Below are positions 1-11,020 of a stretch of 64,000 nucleotides of DNA, piece after piece. Made by a program: the position numbers and the translations under genes. The stretch is from Nautilus pompilius (lineage: Eukaryota > Mollusca > Cephalopoda > Nautilida > Nautilidae), in assembly GCA_018389105.1 (NCBI GenBank), contig JACATO010000978.1:248001-312000 (forward strand). Reading direction: 5' to 3'. Below the pieces are notes generated by a model, which was not told where the DNA came from, ran no database searches, and saw only the letters and a program-made list of their open reading frames with translations. Within the stretch, counting starts at the first letter, position 1; every line of letters starts with the position of its first letter.

Positions 1-1575
1 TCGACATAATAAAAGCTATAGACACGGCTGCTTGGTTATTCGTGGCGTTCATTGAAGATAAAGCGAGGACGACTTCATCACACACACGGTCAGCCCATCT
101 CTGAGACTCGGACAACGCAGCTCAGCCGAACCTCTGGTTTCCATCCCAGTCTTTCCATCGTCAGTTACGCATCTCTGCTAACAAAAGAAGTAGATAAGCC
201 GGGTAGAGACTTAGCAACACTGGCGTCAATGACGGAGGGGTAACCTTTATTGTTGCTGTTTACCATTTACCAGGAAAGCTAGCGTTAGTGATCGCCATCT
301 GGCTTATACTTGTTAGCCGTCACGTTTCCCGTAGCAGGATCTCTGACAATACTGGTCCTGAGTCGGTCGGGGGGGGAACGTCCTGCTTCCTGTCTGTAAA
401 TAAGTAACTGTATAACATAAAAAACTTAATACTTCGAATAAACAAAGAAAGTAGAGATGCTGTAAGGAGGTAGGCGGATCAAAGCGGACAAGATGGCCAT
501 CGGGCGACAGCTGACAGCGCCCAGACTCGCGAGCGGCAAGATTCTGAACTACACCGGCATAGTCCGAAACTCACAAATGATCCTAATCTAAGAATATCAG
601 AATTAAGATCCTGAGTCGACAAACCAGTCGGAGTGTTAGAGTTTCCAGAACCGCTATAAAACATCAGATAAATCATATACTAGGATATATAGTTGTGATG
701 TTATCATCTGTTTCATTAAAATGACCGTTTTTCTTGTGAATATCAGCCGAACAAAGTTTGGGCTTCCTACCTATCAACTTCTGAAGAGATTACATCCATA
801 GTAAACTCCATCAAACTGGCAAGTAATTCAATAGCTGACTGCAATAGCTTAATCTTCTCCCCTTACTTTATACCCTGAAAGAACCAAACTATGGCCATTA
901 AAGGTTTTTTGCAATTCTCTTATAGACTGGCTATGTGCATTAAGTTTGTTGTTCGTTTAGACCATTACCTTGTTGCAGGATAAGCGCAGTGCCCATCAAA
1001 CAGATGCTCTGGTAGAATTGCACACCTCTGCAGAGGGTTCCCCAGTTTTCTCTAAGATACACCTGATTTTCTAAAAAGAGGGCCGGTTTTCTCCGTACCT
1101 GAAAGCAGTTTCAAAGAAGCTTTAGAAAATTTAACCTACTTTACTTTCTAAAGACCGCGGCTCTTGTCTGTTTGTTTTCTCTATGCAAAGACGTCTCGCG
1201 GAGCCTTGAGAAAGAGCGATGACGTCATCGCCGTACGTAGAAACAGAAGCCCAACACCTTTTGTCATCAGCCGTTACGTTATCCACTGATACGTTTGTGT
1301 GTTTTAAAAAAATGGAATTGCTGATGAGGAATACAATCTAGAAAAATCTTCAGTACGTTTTATTTTTCTGAAAAAAATAAAAAGGTTTCCTTTGTTCACG
1401 GAAACAAGAAAAAAGTTTCTAAGTTTGCCGTTATGACAGAGTATGACAGCAGAGGGTGTGCACGTGCCTCGTGTCCGGCCGGCCAGAGTCGGCACTAAAT
1501 CTGTCTCCCGTCGGGTAAAAATAGTTTTCTGTCAGTTTAATTTTTTTTCTGATATTGAGAGCATCCAGAGCAGAC
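1..1575. other. 5' flank, no recognisable gene
   Basis: Mixed-composition DNA that retains many CpG dinucleotides. Short open frames occur on both strands but none is long, none has recognisable protein similarity, and none is bounded by convincing splice sites. The only site picked out is a CRE-type palindrome at 1217-1230, listed separately. This stretch is probably distal upstream DNA of the MARVEL gene. Confidence 0.5.
1217..1230. promoter_or_regulatory. CRE-type palindrome CGATGACGTCATCG
   Basis: A perfect 14-bp palindrome centred on TGACGTCA (1220-1227), the full cAMP-response-element site that bZIP proteins of the CREB/ATF family bind. It lies in CpG-retaining DNA about 3.6 kb upstream of the candidate first exon of the MARVEL gene. 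The match is exact; regulatory use is inferred. Confidence 0.4.
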
Positions 1576-1745
1576 TTCTTGGTACCGTCCTCCAACTGCC
1601 AGGTGTGGTGACAGGTTTCAGAAAGGTGAGGAGGAAAACCAGAATGTACCGGTTCGCACTTGACCCTAACAAAAACAGCTTTCTCCTTTGAAATCGTGCT
1701 CCCAGCCCGCAGCTTCTTTAAAGGGCACAGACAGGAACACGGGTG
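1576..1745 (+). repeat. 170-bp direct repeat, copy 1
   Basis: By eye this stretch is base-for-base identical to 3990-4159. Identity begins at TTCTTGGTACCG and ends at AACACGGGTG, after which both copies run into different G-rich sequence. The copies are in the same orientation, 2,414 bp apart start to start. No reverse transcriptase lies between them and the ends are not the TG...CA of a typical LTR, so an LTR origin is not supported. A recent duplication or an assembly join error are the main readings. Confidence 0.85.
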
Positions 1746-3989
1746 CGTGGGGGGGGGGGGGAGGCAGCGCCGGCTGCGAGACAGAAGTTGGTCGGGTTTA
1801 TTTGCTTTGGTGTATTAGGCAGCCAGCGAAACTGCTCTCCGAGGCCCGGCCATGAAGCCGGCTCACCGATGCGCCACTGGTACTTCTGCGCACATGTCGC
1901 CAGCGGCGTCGAGATGGAGAGAGACGGGGGGGTCGGGGTTGAAAATGCTTATCCCCGACGGTGTCGTGCGAGGGAGGATTACAAATTGCAGGTTTCGCTA
2001 TCGTACTAACTGTGGGTTGGTGGGGCAGATGTCGCCGGAAGTAGGCCGTTGCGGTGCACTACGGACCGGGATTTTCCACCGGCCCGACTACGACAGGGAC
2101 CCGCTGAACGCCTATATACCGGCGGAGAGCCCGCACGTGGCCCGGAAAGAGGACCGAAGCCATCGGTCGTCCCTCCCTACTCCGCTGGACCGGGAAGCCC
2201 GTGGCCAACACGGGAACCCAAAAAGGACACCACCAAGCCACCCCGACAAACATATTTGAGCTGACGATTCTTATTTTCCAGAAAATAAAATTTCTCTTGT
2301 TTCGCTTTGATTTCTCTTAGCTCGTTAAACGATATTCGGCTGCGGCAGCGATACAAAAACTACTGTTCAGAGTACAGTGAATGGCCGACGAGTGTCTGAG
2401 GATAAATCACCCGTCTCGCCATCCAGGTGGCGCCTCTCCGACGACCCGGTAAAAGCTGTGCCGCCACCTCGCGGCATCTTTCTGCCAACAGTTCCCGGAC
2501 TAAGGAAATTGCGCAGTGGATCGCAAGGGACGGTGGAGGGATTATCTCCCCCCTTTCCACGACATGCGGAAGAATTTTCACGGGAGGGGCAGCGAGCCGC
2601 GCCAAAACTGTTGGGGGGGGTGCGCAGAAATGCTCGGGCCATTTCACCAGCTCTCCGACAGAACGATGTCGCCTCGCGTGGGAGGAGCAGCCGGAGTCTT
2701 GGAGTCGAACTACTGCGCGACCGCCTGAAGAACTCGGGCCATGTGCTTATTACTCCCCTTCGCGAAGGGAAGAAACTGTTGGTTGCCCCAATAATTATCC
2801 AGTCGGATTTCCCGTAATCGCCGATGGGACGACTGACATCTCTGGGGACGGAGCACACCACCAGCCCGTTCCTTGTCGATGCAGCTGGCGGCGGGGAATA
2901 TTGGTCGGAGAAGAATTTTCGGGGATTTGTGCCGCCGTATGCGAGTCGGGCGCAACATCCGCTGCCAGCACAATTACTGGGCGTGTCAGAAGATTCGGCT
3001 CAAACCCGGACACGTCGCTTGGCCAAGCTTACGACGGGCTGGGGAGTGCGAGCGAGGGTAAGGAGTGGATATCCTAGAGCTGCCCTCGTCGACTCAGCCC
3101 CGTTGCGAACGACCTCAGCGCCGGGCCTGGAATACGCGTAACGCGTTCGGCACGGCGGTGAGAGCCGATCGGCGTCCATTCAGGTGGGAATTCCAGATGA
3201 AGGCGACTTGTCCTCGCCGTGCCGTCGATTAGTGAAAGGCGTCGGACGGCGAAGCACAGAAGTATCAGGGTGTTCTCCGCGAACTCTGACAAAATTTTCG
3301 AGCATTTCGGCGGACAGTCTACACGCACGGAACCGATAACCTCATCAGCAGAAAAACCGATTCGCTTTGGAAAACAGGCGAACGTTTCTGCCTCTTTCCA
3401 CTTCATCAGACCGGTTGGAAAGGGTCAGCGAAGTTTGCGACATCGACATCTTGGGCGTTGAAAGGGTCGCGTGGTTCTAAATGTGGTCCGAACGAACAGA
3501 AAGTGTCCTTGGCGGACTCCAGCCGGATCTCTCGCCACGCTGTGACTTGTTTCCGTCAATCAGACACGCCCTTCTCGTCGCATTAACGTTGTCGTGGACA
3601 ACTTGCGCGGTCCAGCGGTCATCCAGTACATCGAGAAGGGTACAAAAGCGGGCTGAGATCAACCATGGGCGGTGGTCGTTTACCTGGACCATGCATGACC
3701 TAAAAATAAGCCGCGGTCTGTTGAAAGGGTGATAGACAAATCTGGACAAGATCCCAAGCGACTGCGGTTTCTACTTCGGAAAAGGGAACATTAAGAAACA
3801 TTGTTATTAGACAGGCACTACGAGTCAAATCCTTATTTTATTATCTGTTCGTCAGCGTTCGTGGGACCTTTGCTTACTGTGTAGAATTTCCCGTTTCTCC
3901 CAACCTATAAGGGGCTGAATAAAAACCTTTGAAATTTTGACTGATCACCAAGGGCTGCATCGATAGAAAGCTTTTGAGGACGCCCGTGT

Positions 3990-4159
3990 TTCTTGGTACC
4001 GTCCTCCAACTGCCAGGTGTGGTGACAGGTTTCAGAAAGGTGAGGAGGAAAACCAGAATGTACCGGTTCGCACTTGACCCTAACAAAAACAGCTTTCTCC
4101 TTTGAAATCGTGCTCCCAGCCCGCAGCTTCTTTAAAGGGCACAGACAGGAACACGGGTG
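3990..4159 (+). repeat. 170-bp direct repeat, copy 2
   Basis: Second copy of the block at 1576-1745, with no difference seen over 170 bp. It also sits in the GC-rich domain and is followed by a G-rich run. Perfect identity in otherwise unconstrained DNA means the duplication is very young, gene-converted, under constraint, or artefactual. Confidence 0.85.
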
Positions 4160-4689
4160 GGTGGAGGGGGGGAGAGCTTCACGGGAAGAGAAGCTGAACT
4201 TTTGTAACTAGTTCCGACCTGAAGAAATACGGGGAACGTGCGCATCTTCTCCGTTACATCAAAGCAGACCTTTACCGCCGAACAGTCGATTATAGGCTGA
4301 TTTTCTGCCGTGAGAGGAAGGACCTTTAGCGAACTTAGGGGACTCCTGACTGTGCTAGAAGCTCCTTGTGTGGTGTAGCCAGCTCGGCTCCATGTCCGGT
4401 CGTCGTAGCTGTTTGCAAATTAGGGCTCTTCTACCCTTCCCAGAAATTAATGTTCAGTGACGCCCCTAAATCCCATGTCAGCAAGTAATCAGGCAAAAGC
4501 CAGGTCGAGCCGTGGGTTGCATTTCGGCGAGACCCCTACAAGCTAAACCACCGCTGGGGCCACGGTACCGCCAAGCGAACCTTGAACGTGATTTTTAAAA
4601 GGCCTGATGACGGTTAGGGCATCGGGACGCTATAATCGATACCGCTAATAACGTTAGCAGTTTTCTCCACAGCAGCCTCTCCTCCTCCT

Positions 4690-4851
4690 TCACTTTCAGA
4701 ATTCTTGTTTTGCGCCCTTCGGCCGTGATTCTTAACTTACTTAGGCTTTATTTCCATCCGGCTCTGGGTTCTGAAGAAGGAAGTGGGCGTAGTGACGAGG
4801 GTAGGTTGCGAGAGAGAGGAACAATTCAAGGGAAGTTACGAGGCCTCACAG
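4690..4851 (+). other. Candidate untranslated first exon of the MARVEL gene
   Basis: The segment ends in CACAG followed by GTAAGT (GT at 4852-4853), a near-consensus splice donor at the edge of the GC-rich domain. It contains no ATG, which suits a 5' untranslated exon. The next good acceptor on this strand that leads into real coding sequence is at 10858/10859, whose 48 bases before the start codon also lack an ATG. The left boundary is arbitrary because no transcription start can be read. Other donors could be used instead. Confidence 0.35.
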
Positions 4852-5728
4852 GTAAGTCAGCGGCACCTGGACCCGCCCCCCAATTTAACTCAACTCGCAG
4901 GTGAATGTAGCAAGATGTTTTCCTTGTATTATTGTATTTAAAGGCATCGAAACTCCATCTACGGAAATAAAATAAGAGTGATATCACCTAGGTAGGGTTG
5001 ATAGCTAAGTTCAGGTATTCCTAAACTCACCGATAGGATTTTCGTATAAATATATTTTTTTTCATGAAACCGGAATTTCAAAGTAGACGATCGAACTTCT
5101 GAAGCAGCTCTGCAGTTGTCGAACCTTGTTAAAAATGTATTTAAGGGAGGTAATCCGTACAACAGTGACGCGAATAACGCCCCTTACATTGTAAACTAAA
5201 ACTTGAAAATGAGATTTCCTGTAATTCCCTTCCTAGATTTCCGGGGATGCGGATAACTTATTCAGCACGAGTTTAAGGGCCATAGACCGACATTATTAGT
5301 ATGTTGTGCGACCCTTTCTTAGCGGGAGAGGCGAAATGTTCGTTTTCAGTGATGGGACAAAACCGGAAGTTCCGACATTGGAAATGTAAACCGCGGATTT
5401 TTCAAAAAATGTATTAGAAAACAACAACATCGTAGCATCCGGTTGAGAAGAGATTAAATGATATTTACTTTGTGAACATTCGTTTGGTTTACAGAAAATA
5501 ATAATAAAATCTACAACAGAATCATGCTCCGTGTAGCATTTGGTACAGCAGGTCGGGGGCGGAATCAATGGCGTCCTCCTCCTCCTCCTGTTAAATAGGT
5601 TGACTAAAGTAGAGATTATCGTATTTTTCATATCCGAAAAGAATACACATCTTGAAATTTCACTGAAAAAGAACTGATACCTTTTTTTCCACACACCCTG
5701 TCAGTTTTATTGACATTTCAGTTATGGA

Positions 5729-5800
5729 GTCCTGTGGCGTAGTGGATAGCGTGTCCCCTTCGAAAGGGAGATGACTCGATCCGGCTCCCTGGCGGGGCGA
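5729..5800 (+). repeat. tRNA-like sequence, probably the head of a tRNA-derived SINE
   Basis: It starts GTCCTGTGGCGTAGTGG. The part TGGCGTAGTGG (5735-5745) fits the internal A box of Pol III tRNA promoters, and GACTCGATCCG (5773-5783) resembles a B box. A TTCG sits where the anticodon loop would be, and the acceptor-like end is GGCGGGGC. The overall pattern resembles tRNA-Arg, but the anticodon and T stems pair imperfectly, so a functional tRNA is unlikely. A SINE head or tRNA pseudogene fits better. The SINE body after 5800 was not delimited. Confidence 0.4.
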
Positions 5801-6439
5801 AGCCGAAGCAAATTTCCTTACTTCCAATGCCGCCGTTTATCAGTTGTCAGCCAATGGGCGGACTGCTCTCCAGGGGAGATAATTCTGCCGGGGTGGGGCA
5901 GTGATGCGGCATCTGATAACTTTTCGGATCTCGGTTGACGTCAGGCTGCTGCTGTCACCTTCTGCAGTATTATCAAATTGACGCAGCCAGGTGTTTGCAG
6001 GTAACGTTTGAGCGGCCTCTTCTGATTACGAAGACCAACAACGGGTATTATCTATAGCGTTTCAATTATTTTTTGCCTCTTAATGAAAAGAAACTCAAGA
6101 GTGGGAAGGAGACAGGAAACAGCAGATAATCCGATTGTTGGCCGAAAATAATAATTACAGACTGAAAAATCTGAATTTACAGAAGTTCTTACCAATATTT
6201 TCCTGCTTCTTTCTTTCGGTTTTTTTTTTTTTTTCTTTCTGTACCCGAAAAAATCCTTTGTTCCTGCGTTTAAATTTCCTGGTTGGTTCTAAAAACGTCT
6301 GTTTCTGTTTCGGTTTAAATACATGGAAACAGGTTTCCATTGTTCATCGTCTCTCTTCTTAGAAAATATCCGAGGTTCTCCCAGTTCCTGGAAAACTTGC
6401 AGAGTGAATGAGGAGGGTCGGGGGTCTTTACTAGGGAAA

Positions 6440-6750
6440 GGTTGTCTGTCTGTCTGTCTGTGTGTGGTGTGTGTTTGGGTGTGTGTGTGTGTCTGTGTGT
6501 GTGTGTGTGTGTTTGTGTGTGTGTATTTGTGTGTTGTGTGTTTTGGGTGTGTGTGTGTGTTTGGGTGTGTGGTTGTGTCTGGTGTGTGTGTGTGTTTGTG
6601 TGTGTTTGTGTGTCTCTGTTGTGTGTGTGTGCGGGTGTGTGTGTTTGTGTGCGTGTGTGTGTGCGGGGGTGTGTGTGTGCGGTGTGTTGGGGGTGTGTGT
6701 TTGTGTGTGTGTTTGTATTTGTGTGTTAGTGTCTGTGTGTGTGTGGTGTG
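6440..6750. repeat. Imperfect GT-rich microsatellite
   Basis: About 310 bp of TG dinucleotides interrupted by TTTG, GGG and TC variants. Open frames across it translate to Cys/Val-rich or Thr/His-rich low-complexity strings and are not genes. Confidence 0.9.
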
Positions 6751-7345
6751 AAACTCAGTTGTCTGAGCGGTTATGGAAGCTGAACGGTCCTCTCTTGCAT
6801 CTCGCGGATTGTGAGGGTGTAAGAGACTTTTAAAGCCCCTTAAAGATGAGGAAGTAGTGTACAAGTCGCGGGTTCCGTTCTCTCCTAAAAGTACAAAGAA
6901 ACAAACAGGGGGTCGTAGTTACCAACCCCTAAAGGTCCGTAACAGACTAGACTTCCGTTTGCCTGACATGTCTGTCAGGTCTCTTGGATGGGTACTATGA
7001 GAGGACGATAGATTCTAGTTCTCCCGACTTCCTGCCCCTCTGTATATTTAGGAAAATCCCTCTTCCATATATCGGGGTCAGTTTGTTTTTTTGTTTGTTT
7101 TTTTTAAAGCAGCCGTGTGCGCCATAACCGACCGGGATCGAATCCTCGTTAGACAAAGTCTGTGGGGAAATCATAACAGACCTAATGCCTACAAACAGCA
7201 GAAGAAAGATACAGGGAAACTATTCAGCCCAATGACAGTTTCCCGTGTTACCGTGGCACGGTTACGTAGTGACCCCTGCCCACCTGTTTTAGTAGTTCGC
7301 GCTCGTTGTTTGTTATTAGAAGGGAGATAATTATAACAGACTACG

Positions 7346-7371
7346 ATAATAATAATAATAAAATAATAATA

Positions 7372-7415
<44 letters not shown>

Positions 7416-7449
7416 ACAATAATAATAACAACAAACAACAGAACAAAAC

Positions 7450-7494
<45 letters not shown>

Positions 7495-7516
7495 TAATAA
7501 TAATAATAATAATAAT
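7346..7516. repeat. AAT trinucleotide microsatellite
   Basis: Runs of AAT with a few AAC and AAA interruptions over about 170 bp. The Tyr/Leu/Ile-rich frames on the minus strand are repeat translations, not genes. Confidence 0.95.
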
Positions 7517-9002
7517 AGCTGTTAAATAAATGATCGAGAAATACCCGTAATGCTTTGTAATTTTTTTGGAGGAGGAGGAGGAGGAGGAGAGTAGGGGAAA
7601 TGCCGAGTTGTTTCCGTATCTGATGTGTTTTTCCAGCACGGGTCACATGACTGTTCGCCTGCCCGGTATCGCTGGTGGGTCGGGCTTCGCGCACGGACCA
7701 AGGCACCGTTCGCCCCGGTAAGGTGAGGCGCGCGCGGGTCGGAGTGGGCGTGTCCGGTTTGTCGGAGGGGAGAGGGGTGTGTCGTCGGGGGTTAGCCGGC
7801 TGACCTCCTCCTCTGGTCGCCGATGGAGATATTCCTTGTTTTTTTTTCTGTAGACTCGGAATGTTTTTCAATTCCTCTGCCCCTAACCCTTCTCTCCCGC
7901 CCCCGCCCCCCCCCAGGGTCCTCCTCTCACAGGCCGTTTATTACAGCAGTGTTTAAGTAGGGATTTAATTAACTGCAACCCGATCCCAGTCTGTCTTGAT
8001 GAGGCCCCTGATGGCGTACGGACTGCTACTTTAACCTGTCTGTATTAACGCAGATTTAACCCCCTGACGTATTTTTGAACGTTTGTTCCGAATGCTCAAT
8101 ATTAGCGCCCCCACCCACGACATCAATGTAATACCCCCCCCCCTGGCTACCCTTCTTTCTACCCTTTAAATTATGTACACACTTGTTTATTTAGCCCTAT
8201 CTGGTGCATTTGCACCCCACCCATCCTTACAATCTGTGTTAACCCATGCAGGTTGTCATGGGAGGCGCACACTGTACCTTCATTGATGTAGCGGTGCAGT
8301 AAGTCTCTATTGCTCCACCCCCATGTGATTTGCATTACGAAGTTAAACTTGGTCACGACTGCCAGCTCTGTAGATTTAAACACGTGTAAGCGCTCGGTTA
8401 CGAACCAACCATGGTACCTCATCTCAGGCCATCAAGAAGTTGAGAGGTTGTGGCGTACAATTCCGCAAGAGCATTTTTTTTTGTTTTCTTTTTTTGAGTG
8501 ATGTGACCATACTGCAATGATCCAAAAAAAACCACCACGTTAACCCAGTACCCAGCACTTCTGCTAGAGAAGAACTGGAAGGAGTTCTTAAGGCCATAGT
8601 TTGGCTCCTCCTCATTGAACTCGTATGGGATGAATGGATAGGAGGGTAAAGATCCAACCACTGTCAGTCAGCTATGAAAAGCAATGTGCCAGAGGAATGG
8701 CGGTTACTTACAAGGCGATGTTTTTGAAAAGTTACTGAAGATGGGTCGGAATATATACAGCAATTTTTGTCATGCACCAGTCTAAAAAACAAAAAAAACA
8801 ACAGATAATATCCCTACATTAGAGACAACTTGGTGAATGGTTAACTAGTAGAGGATGTCTCCTATTTGATGCTATGAGAGGCCTGTACTTCTGCCTTCAG
8901 CAGGGAAATATCTACCAGAAATCTTTAGATTTGGGAGGAAACTGGAGAGCTTGAAGGAATCCCACATGACCAGCTAGCAAAGAAGAGAAAGAAGAAACCA
9001 CC

Positions 9003-9070
9003 AAAGGGGACTGGATTAGGACCCTCAACCATGACAGTCCAGTACTGATGCCACTGGGCCACCAGCTGCT
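9003..9070 (-). repeat. Decayed tRNA-like SINE head (minus strand)
   Basis: The reverse complement reads AGCTGGTGGCCCAGTGG. TGGCCCAGTGG fits a tRNA A box, and about 35 bases later GGTCCTAATCC resembles a degenerate B box. TG/CA replaces CG at expected positions, consistent with CpG decay in this region. The body of the element was not delimited. A chance match is possible. Confidence 0.3.
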
Positions 9071-9391
9071 CAGTTGCATAAGCTATTACATGAAAGGCAA
9101 GAAGCTGGAGGTGGTAGCAATGTCCCAATTAATGGTTTTTCATATTCCAATAATAGTTATTCTGGCTTTTTAATTTATTTATCTTCCTTGCATAAAATAT
9201 ATATTAATTAACAGCAAAATGTTTTTAAAATCATGTCTATAATTGTTCACAGACATACAGTTGTTATAGAAATGAACTAACTTACATTAATTCTGCACAA
9301 CACTTGCTGCACCCAGCAAGTGTGCTTTAAAGAGACTTATGTGATGCCGAACCCAAGGCAGAAAACTTAAAACAGCTGTGACATCCTCTAG

Positions 9392-10710
9392 TACAGAGTG
9401 ATTCAGGTATATATATATATATACACACACCTTGAACATATCTATTTTTAATACTTATGAAAGTGAATAAACAAATCTTTGTTATGTGCACAAGTGAACA
9501 TGTGAAAACAACACAACGATCACCTGAAGACAAATGTTTGAAACTGCGATGTTGTGTACTTTTTGGAACATTTACTTCCTGTTTATGTAAACTCTCAAAA
9601 TGGTGGACAGAAGGCTGGGTTTCAACCAGGAAAAACATTTTAAAGTGGTATTTTAAGTATGAAAATGTAAAGGATGTGCAGCGTGTCTGGTTAAGAAAGT
9701 ATCGAACATGAGCTTCCACATGTTTATCAACTAGTTGTAAATGTGATAAAAAGAAGTTTGAGAACTGTCCAAAATGTAGAGCAGGAGAAAAAAGAAGAGC
9801 ATGGAGTCTTGAAAATATGGAAACTGTGATAACCATGTACCAGGTTTCCCCACATAAGTCATTAAGGATGTGTGCACGTGAATTGGGGCTCAGTCTGCAT
9901 ATCTTGGCTTTTACATGCTCTGTACAAAGATGATCCAGATAGAAGATTACAGTTCTTTGAGTAGTTCATTAAATTGTGTATTCATTGTAGTGAATTGGGG
10001 GTCTGATGAGGTATCCTTCAAACTGAATGAAGGCACAAATCATCAATTGTATGCTTTGGGCAGTGCAAAACCCAGACACGTACTTGTAGAAAGATGTTAA
10101 CTTACCAGGAGTTAGTGTAGGTTGGGTTCTCTTCTTGTGGTATTGTTGGGCTGTTCTTTTTTTTAATGATATTTTTACTTGTTACAGTAATCTGGAAATG
10201 CTATGTAATGATACTGCTCCTGCCGTAACACCACTGTATGAGGTTTACTTTCAGTAAGATGGTGCACCACCACATTATGACAGAGCTGTTTGAGCCTGCC
10301 TTGATATGGAGTTTCCTGGGACTTGGTTAGGTTGTTGTGAAACTGCTCATGAATATCTTCCAAGGTCACCTGATTTAACACCTCTGAATGTCTACCTGTG
10401 AGGGGGGTCCCAAAGGACAAAGTGTATGGTGCTAAACTTTGAACACTACAAGACTTGAAGGAAAAGGTTGAGCAGGAGGTGCACAACATCACAGTTCACA
10501 TGCACAATATTGTATGCCAATCTGTCTCAGATGTGTGGCTCATGTTTGAGTGTAAATGGTGGATATTTCAGACATTTGACATAAGATGGCCATTGTATGT
10601 TGTTTTCACATGTTCACTTGAGTACGTAACAAAGTTTTGTTTATTCACTACAATAAGTATTAAAACAGATATGTTCAAAATGTGCAGGCATATTTCTGAG
10701 TTTCCCTGTA
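9392..10710 (+). mobile_element. Tc1/mariner-superfamily transposon relic with long terminal inverted repeats
   Basis: The two ends are inverted copies of each other for roughly 115 bp (9392-9512 against 10598-10710), with outer ends TACAG...CTGTA as expected for insertion at a TA. The interior on the + strand keeps pieces of an IS630/Tc1/mariner-type transposase. These are a helix-turn-helix part (ENVKDVQRVWLRKY), a second DNA-binding part (HKSLRMCARELGLS), the catalytic-core segment DGAPPHYDRAV near 10260, and SPDLTPLNVYLWG-like sequence near 10360-10400. Several stops and frameshifts break it, so it is inactive. It lies in the presumed first intron of the MARVEL gene, just upstream of its first coding exon. 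Confidence 0.85.
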
Positions 10711-10858
10711 TAATGAACCAAATACCCATTAGATAAATTGGTAAATTTCTGTCTATAAAGGACACGTTGTCACACACTTTATTTTCAAAAAGTATTAATT
10801 CAACTATGGAATTCCTTTTACTATTTTGTTTGTAATGGCATTTCTCTCTGATTTTTAG

Positions 10859-11020
10859 CCACCTGTGCATTTTGACACTGAGCATCCGTTAGATTTTTTT
10901 GCAAAAATGTCAACTACATATGGGACGACCCCCGCACCAGACAGCCCGGCCCAACCAAACTATAGAGCAGATACTGTCTACATTTCCTCACTGCGAGGCA
11001 GTCTAAAAATTGTGGAAATC
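10859..11020 (+). CDS. MARVEL gene, first coding exon (5'UTR 10859-10906, CDS from 10907)
   Basis: The acceptor TTTTTAG ends at 10858 and the donor GTAAGT starts at 11021. Codons 1-38 encode a Thr/Pro-rich cytosolic N-terminus, then SSLRGSLKIVEI, which leads into the first membrane segment. The 48 bases before the ATG have no ATG and stay open in frame. An upstream in-frame start in an unseen exon therefore cannot be excluded, but it is not needed. Confidence 0.75.

Larger units (their letters stand above)
1700..4851 (+). promoter_or_regulatory. GC- and CpG-rich promoter-like domain upstream of the MARVEL gene
   Basis: This block has clearly more G+C and CpG than the DNA downstream of 8 kb, and it ends at a candidate first exon with a strong splice donor (GT at 4852). 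A TATATA element in GC-rich context is at 2113-2118. Several long open frames here (for example 1852-2259 and 2427-3077) exist on both strands and in overlapping frames, as expected in GC-rich DNA, and show no recognisable family. The promoter role is inferred from composition and position; no transcript start can be read from the sequence. Confidence 0.4.
4852..9391. other. Presumed first intron of the MARVEL gene, 5' part
   Basis: No coding sequence was recognised. The stretch holds a SINE-like piece (5729-5800), a GT-rich array (6440-6750), an AAT array (7346-7516), a GGA run near 7567-7590, and a minus-strand tRNA-like piece near 9003-9070. CpG dinucleotides are common up to about 8.1 kb and become rare after it. 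Short open frames between 8.17 and 9.13 kb on both strands were examined and match nothing I know. Confidence 0.4.

Noticed and set aside
1852..2259. 135-codon open frame with an ATG
   Set aside because: It overlaps other frames of similar length in GC-rich DNA. The composition is Arg/Pro/Gly-rich with no family similarity, and a TATA-like element lies inside it.
2427..3077. 216-codon open frame on the + strand
   Set aside because: It has no ATG start. Long frames exist simultaneously on both strands of this GC-rich block, and there is no recognisable domain or splice context.
6289..6864. 191-codon Thr/His-rich frame and Cys/Val-rich frames on the other strand
   Set aside because: These are translations of the GT microsatellite.
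7331..7871. Tyr/Leu-rich frames of up to 176 codons
   Set aside because: They are created by the AAT trinucleotide array.
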